Of a stretch of 15,709 nt of DNA, positions 7,773 to 12,994 are shown piece by piece (positions within the stretch are counted from its first letter, which is position 1; the number at the start of each line of letters is the position of its first letter). The stretch spans positions 1-15,709 of the forward strand of contig CAZAGT010000090.1 in NCBI GenBank assembly GCA_964484515.1. The letters run 5' to 3'. The stretch comes from CAZAGT01 sp964484515. GTDB taxonomy: Bacteria; Desulfobacterota; DSM-4660; Desulfatiglandales; HGW-15. The notes below the pieces were generated by a model. The model worked only from the letters and a program-made list of their open reading frames with translations, was not told where the DNA came from and made no database searches. Both the position numbers and the translations under genes were made by a program.

Positions 7773-9038
7773 TTATTCAACCTCGATCGCGAGGGCCGTG
7801 AGCAGTTCCTGACATTGGGTCTCTATAGCACGGCCTTCGGCGGGCAGAAAGATAATGTGTCCCAATATCCAGGAATCGTAGTCTACGGGCGGCGTCCGTA
7901 TCGTATATCCTGGTTTGCGGGGGAGGTGTACCTCCAGGACCCGCGGGTCCTGATATAAAGGCCTGGCGTCAATACGTCGTAGCACTCCGCTCTTACCGGC
8001 ATGCACGCGCAAACCGACGTAGGTCTTGCCGTCAGATGATCGAACCGTTCGGAGCGGACGCTGTCGGGCAAAGTCGAGATTCAACTTAAGAATATCCAGA
8101 TTCCAGCCTCTCCGGAGCAAAAAGGGCAGGCAATCTCCGCCGGGGCGCGGAGCCATCTCCAGGAACAGAGGTTGTCCGTTGCGGACAAGGAAGTCTAGCA
8201 TGCAGATCGCCCTCGAGACCCCGAGTGCGTGGGCGCTCTGGTAAAGAGTCCGGTGGAACTCCGTCGTCTCAAAAGTCGCCGGGAGGGACGGCAATAAGGC
8301 ATAAGCCTGAGCCGTCCCGAAAGGACCGTCCTTGAATAGGAACTTGCGGGAAAGCCGCAGTACCTCCACCCGTTCGTCTTCGACCAAGAAATCGCAGCTG
8401 AATTCTTGCCCGACAACAAGCTCTTCGGCTACGATCGAGCGCCCATCAGAGGTCAAGCCGGCATACAATCGGCCGGATCGGCGTTGTTCCAATCCCGCTC
8501 TGATTTTCTGGAAGTTTATCTGGCACTGCCGGTCGTCGTGGGAGCTGAAGACAAGCTCACTGCCGCTGCCGCCGACCGGTTTGAGAACACAGGGACCACC
8601 AATGTGGCGCAGAAAGGCGACGGCTTCGGCTTGCGAGGCGACCCGCCGGGCGCGGGGGCATGGGACGCCGTGGCGATGCCAAAGGAGCTTGGAACGGAAT
8701 TTGTCGCGGCAGTTTCGAACCGCCTCTATCGTGGGATAAGGCAGAGCAAAGTCCCGGGCAAGAAGAGCAGCCAGCGCCATTGATTCGCAATCATAACTCG
8801 TGATTCCCACCAGAGAGATTCGTTCTTTGCGAAGGTATGGCTGCAAAGCGTCGCGGACACGCTGAGGATCAGAAAGGTCAACGACAATTTCTTCGGAGCG
8901 AGCCGGCGTCGGCTCTTCGGCGGCGTGCCGAATCGAAGGGTCGGTGAGGAACAGAGCGCTTCCGGGACAACTGTTCCGGATCCAATCGATGTAATCGGCG
9001 GTTGTGCCGACCACTAGCACCCTTGGGCTAGGCTGCAC
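7773..9038 (-). CDS. ATP-grasp carboxylate-amine/thiol ligase
   Basis: A 421-residue ATP-grasp enzyme that would activate a carboxylate as acyl-phosphate and join it to an amine. An N-terminal Rossmann-like domain (1-105) is followed by the ATP-grasp fold: ATP-binding Lys153 in VLKPVGGSGSELV, the adenine-contact EELVVGQEFS (205-214), and the metal-binding IxMLDF (Asp282) and LEMAPRPGG (Glu294, Arg298). This is the arrangement of the ATP-grasp_4 group, which includes L-amino-acid ligases and carnosine-synthase-like enzymes; substrates are not predictable here. It starts with GTG at 9036-9038, overlapping the GNAT gene by 11 nt and lacking its own ribosome site, so translation is probably coupled. 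The decarboxylase start lies 6 nt past its stop. Confidence 0.88.
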   Translation of the reverse strand: MQPSPRVLVVGTTADYIDWIRNSCPGSALFLTDPSIRHAAEEPTPARSEEIVVDLSDPQRVRDALQPYLRKERISLVGITSYDCESMALAALLARDFALPYPTIEAVRNCRDKFRSKLLWHRHGVPCPRARRVASQAEAVAFLRHIGGPCVLKPVGGSGSELVFSSHDDRQCQINFQKIRAGLEQRRSGRLYAGLTSDGRSIVAEELVVGQEFSCDFLVEDERVEVLRLSRKFLFKDGPFGTAQAYALLPSLPATFETTEFHRTLYQSAHALGVSRAICMLDFLVRNGQPLFLEMAPRPGGDCLPFLLRRGWNLDILKLNLDFARQRPLRTVRSSDGKTYVGLRVHAGKSGVLRRIDARPLYQDPRVLEVHLPRKPGYTIRTPPVDYDSWILGHIIFLPAEGRAIETQCQELLTALAIEVE

Positions 9039-9981
9039 GGATCCGGGCTCTATCGGTGCGGGCGAGGAGTGCCCGTGCCTCTATTTTGTAAAGAGGTCGA
9101 GGGGTCAGGCGAAACCGCTCCTTCCATTGGAAATCGCCGCACAGGAAATCGACCGACCTCAAGCGCTGATGACATGCCCATTGAAGGTGGTGAAAATTGA
9201 TCAGCTTGGCAACCCCTGCAAAATCCGCATGCGTGCCTCCTGCAAGAACGGTGTAGGAAGAATTTCGGATGGCGCCGACGTCTATGGCTGCTACCTTGCC
9301 GCCGAGAATCACGGATGTTACGCGCAGCATATCATTCGCATGCAGCCAGGCTAAGAGGTTTTCAAAGGATTCCTGAAACCGGGCGTCGCTGAAGTAGGAG
9401 TCCTCTCCAAAAGCTTCCAGGTTCAATTGGAACATTCGGTCTATGTCCGCCAGGCAATTATGCCGATAGGAAAGGCCCAACGCCTCCAGACGCGCCAATT
9501 CGCGCCTCAGTTTTTTGCGCGATTTGCCTGAGAATTGCTGCCGGTAGGCCTCAAACGAGTAGTCGTACTGCCACGGGGAAAAGAGATATCCGGTCTCGTC
9601 CACCTCCGGGCTCGCACCTTGTAATAAGGCGGATTCAAGGGTGAGGTACCGGATTTGGACCGCTTCCGGAATATCGTCAAACAACGCTCTGAACACGCTC
9701 GGATCCCGGGCCAGGATCCGATTTTGTTCCAGCCAGGTCTTTCCTTGCCAGGTCTCGCCCGGAAAATGGCCGAAGCACCGTTCCTCTTCGATCCAACTCA
9801 AAGCCAGAAGGCCCTCGACACGACCATCGCGGTTGGCAACCACAAAGTAGGGCGAATGGTTGAACGCCTTCTGAAAGCATGCTCGAACGGCCCACAAGTC
9901 AAAAATTTGCTCAGTGGGCCAGTTTTGCTCCCAGAGCCGTTGTCCCTCCTCGAGATCCTCGCAAATCCTGACGCGGAGCAC
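9028..9981 (-). CDS. GNAT-family acyltransferase of the FemAB/BioF2-like type
   Basis: A 317-residue protein resembling the BioF2-like/FemAB-like double-GNAT group (Acetyltransf_6). Recognisable parts are FSGKSRKKLRRELARLEA (149-166), which fits the conserved basic helix before the second GNAT half, and the later run VTSVILGGKVAAIDVGAIRNSSYTVLAGG, where a substrate-side strand-turn-strand is followed by the acyl-CoA-binding half. Such proteins acylate amines or transfer aminoacyl groups; donor and acceptor here are unknown. It starts with GTG at 9981, with AAAGGGG about 7 nt before it, 13 nt after the SpeD-like stop, and overlaps the ATP-grasp gene by 11 nt. It could alternatively be a tRNA-dependent Fem-type transferase, but the operon partners favour a small-molecule substrate. 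Confidence 0.78.
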   Translation of the reverse strand: MLRVRICEDLEEGQRLWEQNWPTEQIFDLWAVRACFQKAFNHSPYFVVANRDGRVEGLLALSWIEEERCFGHFPGETWQGKTWLEQNRILARDPSVFRALFDDIPEAVQIRYLTLESALLQGASPEVDETGYLFSPWQYDYSFEAYRQQFSGKSRKKLRRELARLEALGLSYRHNCLADIDRMFQLNLEAFGEDSYFSDARFQESFENLLAWLHANDMLRVTSVILGGKVAAIDVGAIRNSSYTVLAGGTHADFAGVAKLINFHHLQWACHQRLRSVDFLCGDFQWKERFRLTPRPLYKIEARALLARTDRARIRAA

Positions 9982-9994
9982 GAGACAGCCCCTT

Positions 9995-10441
9995 TCATCG
10001 TCTCAATGTTACATTCAAAATACTATGGGTGCCGCCGAAGAAGCGCTGAGCGAAGTCCTTAACGTGCTCGGGGTTGTAGGGCTTACAACTGAATACGTCC
10101 AGGTAGGTGCTGTTTGTCTGATTGGCAAAGTGAGCGGAGATCAACGAGGTTTCAATCAACTGGACCATCGAGTATCCCGCGACCCGCTCATCTTCTCCGA
10201 AATGAACCACCCGGGTTTGCTGAAAGCGTTTCATTTGAATGAGGTCGCACAACTCCGCGACAAAACGTCGAATTTCATCCGGATTGCGAATCATCTCAGG
10301 ATCACAGTTGTAGATATCGATTGCAGAGGCTATGCCCCATACCTTCTGGGCGATGGCTGTCTGCATGATCATGTCGCCGTTGACACCTGTCCAGTCTCTG
10401 AGCGGGTCGAACAGTTGGCCTTCCACGGTTGCGTTTATCAA
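9995..10441 (-). CDS. S-adenosylmethionine decarboxylase (SpeD)-family pyruvoyl enzyme, specificity uncertain
   Basis: I place the start at TTG 10441 because GGAAAGGAG lies 9 nt upstream, giving 148 residues, close to the usual bacterial SpeD length. The frame is open back to an ATG at 10663 (222 residues), but that extra part is low-complexity and overlaps the small upstream gene; ATG 10495 is another option. SpeD proenzymes cut themselves at a Ser that becomes the pyruvoyl cofactor. Here Ser99 (IETSL) aligns with that Ser, and the spacing of Ser91, His104 and Cys119 (S-8, H+5, C+20, with DVF before Cys) equals that in SpeD. However, the usual ESH reads TSL and the HTWPE part reads HFANQ. 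Self-processing therefore looks possible, but the substrate may not be AdoMet; SpeD homologues acting on arginine or ornithine are known. Confidence 0.8.
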   Translation of the reverse strand: MINATVEGQLFDPLRDWTGVNGDMIMQTAIAQKVWGIASAIDIYNCDPEMIRNPDEIRRFVAELCDLIQMKRFQQTRVVHFGEDERVAGYSMVQLIETSLISAHFANQTNSTYLDVFSCKPYNPEHVKDFAQRFFGGTHSILNVTLRR

Positions 10442-10550
10442 TCTCAGATTCTCCTTTCCGTCGATCTTACCCCCAGCGCCACGTGAAGGGGTCATCCGGG
10501 AACCCTGACCCTCTCTGTTCGCCGGTCCTGGTTTTCCAGTGCTTTGTTCC

Positions 10551-10742
10551 TTAGGATTCCCCTTGAATAAATTCTTCCCAGAGCTCTTCTCTTGGATTCC
10601 GTTCGCGGTTTGAACGCTTCCTGAAATCTTTGCGCTTGCGATGGATGTCTTCTTCATCGCCATCTTGAGGGTCGCGTCGTTTGGTCGGCATCTTTACCTT
10701 TGGTGCCGGCTCATCCCAGTCGCCGATGTCCGATTTTTTCAT
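10551..10742 (-). CDS. Small highly charged protein, unknown function
   Basis: A 63-residue reading frame, very rich in Lys, Arg, Asp and Glu, with Pro near the N-terminus (DWDEPAPKVKMPTKRRD) and a C-terminus ending LWEEFIQGES. There are no Cys, no hydrophobic segment and no signal peptide. Codon use looks like the neighbours'. The ATG at 10742 has AAAGGA about 11 nt upstream, a so-so ribosome site. It is the first gene after the predicted sigma-54 promoter and its stop lies 109 nt before the SpeD-like start. I do not recognise it. Its size and charge recall ribosomally made carrier or tag proteins, but it lacks the zinc-ribbon of LysW and the C-terminal pattern of UBact/Pup. It may be an unrelated small protein or not translated. 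Confidence 0.5.
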   Translation of the reverse strand: MKKSDIGDWDEPAPKVKMPTKRRDPQDGDEEDIHRKRKDFRKRSNRERNPREELWEEFIQGES

Positions 10743-10783
10743 GGCCCGTGATGTCCTTTTGCATTTCACTCGCCTTTGCCAGG

Positions 10784-10912
10784 ATGCCCCGTGCGGAAGC
10801 CCGGGGAGGAATAGCGACAAGTGACCACGGCGTAGCCAAATGGGCGAAGCCGGGTGGCTTCGGCGGAGTTCCGCTTTAATGATTTTTAGATGCCCCGCGC
10901 GGGAGCGCGGGG
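10784..10912. repeat. Pair of direct-repeat GC hairpins (possible IS200/IS605-type remnant or structured leader)
   Basis: Two near-identical units in the same orientation, 106 nt apart: 10784-10806 and 10890-10912, each ATGCCCCG-Y-GC-GGRA-GC-S-CGGGG. Each folds as an 8-bp stem with a GGAA or GGGA loop; the second is perfect, the first has one mismatch. Between them lie CGAAGCC-GGGT-GGCTTCG (10845-10862) and GCGGAGTTCCGC (10863-10874). GACCACGG (10823-10830) and CCGTGGTC (10926-10933) are also complementary. The hairpins lack T-runs, so they are not ordinary terminators. Subterminal hairpins followed by GGGGAGGAAT or GGGGTGCTTCAC resemble ends of IS200/IS605 elements (PATE-like), but no transposase remains. 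They lie in the predicted leader of the operon. Confidence 0.6.
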
Positions 10913-10957
10913 TGCTTCACTAGTTCCGTGGTCGGCCCTTGTCTTGCGGCTCGCCGA

Positions 10958-10973
10958 TGCACATTTAATGCCA
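10958..10973 (-). promoter_or_regulatory. Predicted sigma-54 (-24/-12) promoter of the leftward operon
   Basis: On the minus strand the sequence is TGGCATTAAATGTGCA, against the consensus TGGCAC-N5-TTGCW. The invariant GG and GC are present and exactly 10 nt apart, with a C before the T as preferred. The predicted start of transcription is near 10947, giving a leader of about 205 nt before the first gene (start 10742). A sigma-54 activator gene is encoded divergently 330 nt away, which strongly supports the call. No other -24/-12 match with correct spacing was found in this region on either strand. Confidence 0.62.
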
Positions 10974-11231
10974 GCGGAGGTTAATTTGCAACTTATTAAT
11001 AATACGATAAAAAAATGTGGCAGAGCACCTAAAATATCTCCTACAGACGATCATAATGGCATACAGATACCTAATTCATCGAAAATATGTATTGAAATAC
11101 CGAAAAGAGGAGAATATGATCTGTCTGAGTCCCTGTTTTTGAACTGCGGCTAGGAGAATGATCTCCCGATCTCTCCTGTATATGGCGATTAGCTCGAAAA
11201 TATAGGATCTTTGACTGATCGAAAAGCGGCG
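10974..11231. promoter_or_regulatory. AT-rich control region with repeated AGGAGAAT(AT)GATCT boxes
   Basis: Clearly more AT-rich than its surroundings, notably 10981-11100. It contains two related boxes, AGGAGAATATGATCT (11108-11122) and AGGAGAATGATCT (11152-11164), 44 nt apart; the second is part of GGAGA-N4-TCTCC (11153-11166). They sit about 160-220 nt upstream of the predicted sigma-54 transcription start, where enhancers normally lie. Open frames here are doubtful: one of 55-60 codons ends at 11153 (TTG 10986 after GGAGG, or ATG 10968), and there are two tiny frames at 11116 and 11158. None has recognisable content. Confidence 0.4.
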
Positions 11232-11266
11232 GAGCCGATCGGCTCTCTTGACCGTCGGCTTATAAA
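11232..11266 (+). promoter_or_regulatory. Candidate promoter of the activator gene with a perfect palindrome at -35
   Basis: GAGCCGATCGGCTC (11232-11245) is a perfect 14-bp palindrome. TATAAA(AT) at 11261-11266 is a good -10 element, but there is no -35 element 17 nt before it; instead the palindrome is centred at about -35. This fits a bound regulator that controls the activator gene, whose start is at 11301. Direct data are lacking. Confidence 0.42.
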
Positions 11267-11300
11267 ATCGGCATTCGGATTCTGATATTTGAGGTGTGAC

Positions 11301-12752
11301 ATGCTGCTACGGCTGGTAATGGCCATCAAAGATAAGAGACTGCGGAGCGCTCTCCAGAGCGATTTCTCGGAGTCCGACGTCCAGGTAGAATGCTTTGGGC
11401 ATTTGCGGAACGCCTGGCAAAAGATCGGGCGCAGCTGCGGGGACGTGATCGTCATCAGTGAGTCGCTCATCTTGCGCCCCGCCGACACCGGGATCGCATT
11501 TCTGAATAATTTGCCCGAGAGCCCGACCACCGTGGTTCTTCACGAAAGCGACTCTTCCGAAGAACATGCCAAGCTGGCGGCGGCAGGGGCTGATGTCGTC
11601 CTCTATGAGGGAATTTCGCGAAGGAGTCTTTTTGAGGCGATTGAATCTACCCTGGAGTCCCGTCGACTCTTTATCCAGAAGGAATGGTTGGGGCGCAAAG
11701 GCCCGGCCGTTCCTAAGATCAGCGACTTTGACTCGGACAGCGAGATCATGCGTATATTTGTGGATGAGGTGCAGCAAATTGTCTCCAGCGATTCTCCCAT
11801 TCTGCTCTCCGGGGAAACCGGGGTGGGCAAAGAACATCTGGCAAAGGCGATTCATTCGGAAAGCCCGCGGTCAAAAGGCCCTTTCATTCCGATCAACGCA
11901 GCAGCCGTCCCCGAACAGCTGCTTGAGAGCGAGCTTTTTGGGCACGAACAGGGTGCCTTCACGGGAGCAGCGCGGTACAGGCGGGGTGCCTTTGAGCTGG
12001 CGCATGGCGGTACGATTTTTTTGGACGAAATCGGAGAGATGCCGTGGCATCTGCAGGCCAAACTGCTGCGCGTACTTCAGGATTACGAAGTCCGGCCCCT
12101 GGGGGGTGAAAAGACGTTCGGGGTGGATGTTCGCGTTATCGCGGCCACCAATCGAGACTTGGAGAAAGAAACTGCCCGCGGAAGTTTTCGGAAGGATCTT
12201 TACTATCGGATAAGCGTTTTAATGCTGACCATCCCTCCGCTGCGTCGCCACAAGGAGGATATTCCCAGTATGGCGCGCCGCTTTGTTGCCCACTATCGCC
12301 ATAAGGTTGGACGTGAAGTCAACCGCCTATCGGAAGAGGCCCTCGAGTCTCTTTGCAATTATGATTGGCCGGGGAATGTGCGCGAGCTGATGAATGTCAT
12401 CGAACGCGCGATGTTGATCTGCAGGTCGGAAGAGATCACCTTGATGGACCTGCCCGAGAACTTTCGCAAAAGCCTTAGTTCAGTCAGCCCGCTCCCCTCG
12501 GAGGTCCACTTTGCGTCCGCCGAGTGGGCCGACCAGACCCTGGCGGAAGTCCTGCGAGGTGTCCAAGGTCACGTCGAGAAGCGGTATCTCGAGATGGCAC
12601 TCACAAGGGCAAACGGACGTGTCGGAGAAGCGGCGCGTATTGCCGGCATTCATCCCAGGGGGTTGTATAACAAGATGAAACGGCTGGGCCTCCGCAAGGA
12701 GGACTTCAAAATCAACAGAAGGGCGCAAGGCCTTCACCGAGCTGAAGTATAA
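11301..12752 (+). CDS. Sigma-54-dependent transcriptional activator (NtrC family) with degenerate receiver domain
   Basis: A 483-residue bacterial enhancer-binding protein. Residues 1-125 have a receiver-like pattern but no acidic pair at the start (LVMAIKD) and no Asp in the phospho-site strand (DVIVISESLI), so it is probably not controlled by phosphorylation. The AAA+ domain is intact: Walker A GETGVGKE (171-178), sigma-54-contacting GAFTGA (218-223), Walker B FLDEIGE (240-246), and the RKDLYYRI region (297-304). A Fis-type helix-turn-helix (about 432-465: LTRANGRVGEAARIAGIHPRGLYNKMKRLGL) ends the protein. The ATG at 11301 follows GAGGTG by 5 nt. Divergent from the predicted sigma-54 operon, which it probably activates; what signal it senses is unknown. 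Confidence 0.93.
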   Translation: MLLRLVMAIKDKRLRSALQSDFSESDVQVECFGHLRNAWQKIGRSCGDVIVISESLILRPADTGIAFLNNLPESPTTVVLHESDSSEEHAKLAAAGADVVLYEGISRRSLFEAIESTLESRRLFIQKEWLGRKGPAVPKISDFDSDSEIMRIFVDEVQQIVSSDSPILLSGETGVGKEHLAKAIHSESPRSKGPFIPINAAAVPEQLLESELFGHEQGAFTGAARYRRGAFELAHGGTIFLDEIGEMPWHLQAKLLRVLQDYEVRPLGGEKTFGVDVRVIAATNRDLEKETARGSFRKDLYYRISVLMLTIPPLRRHKEDIPSMARRFVAHYRHKVGREVNRLSEEALESLCNYDWPGNVRELMNVIERAMLICRSEEITLMDLPENFRKSLSSVSPLPSEVHFASAEWADQTLAEVLRGVQGHVEKRYLEMALTRANGRVGEAARIAGIHPRGLYNKMKRLGLRKEDFKINRRAQGLHRAEV

Positions 12753-12994
12753 ACGAGGGCCTTCCACCCATGTGGGTTAGACCGAATAACTCCAATCCGC
12801 GAAAGACTCCTCATGTCGGAGTTCTTACCTTAGCGGTATCACCAGTTGCCTTGCCATTTTCGGCAAAGCAAATGCTATGTGTATCTCTAGCAAGCTTGGC
12901 GAGCAGGCAACGAATAGATCCTGCCGCGTCTGGAGCAAGTCAGGCTCACCTCCTTCTGGGGTCAACCTATTACCAGACTTTCCGGGCTCAGATA
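12753..12994. other. Convergent intergenic region, activator/amidohydrolase
   Basis: About 240 nt between two stop codons. A weak hairpin ACTCC-tcatgtc-GGAGT (12806-12822) followed by TCTT may end the activator transcript, but the stem is only 5 bp. A rightward open frame beginning at 12770 runs into the antisense of the amidohydrolase and has no ribosome site; nothing else is seen. Confidence 0.35.

Noticed and set aside
7021..9354. Several rightward frames of 70-150 codons opposite the operon
   Set aside because: All are antisense to well-supported enzyme genes and have no recognisable content.
10551..10742. Call of the small charged protein as a UBact/Pup-type tag
   Set aside because: Size and charge are similar, but the C-terminal pattern of those proteins is absent and no proteasome or ligase genes are nearby.
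10784..10912. The GC hairpins as rho-independent terminators
   Set aside because: Neither strand has a T-run after the stems.
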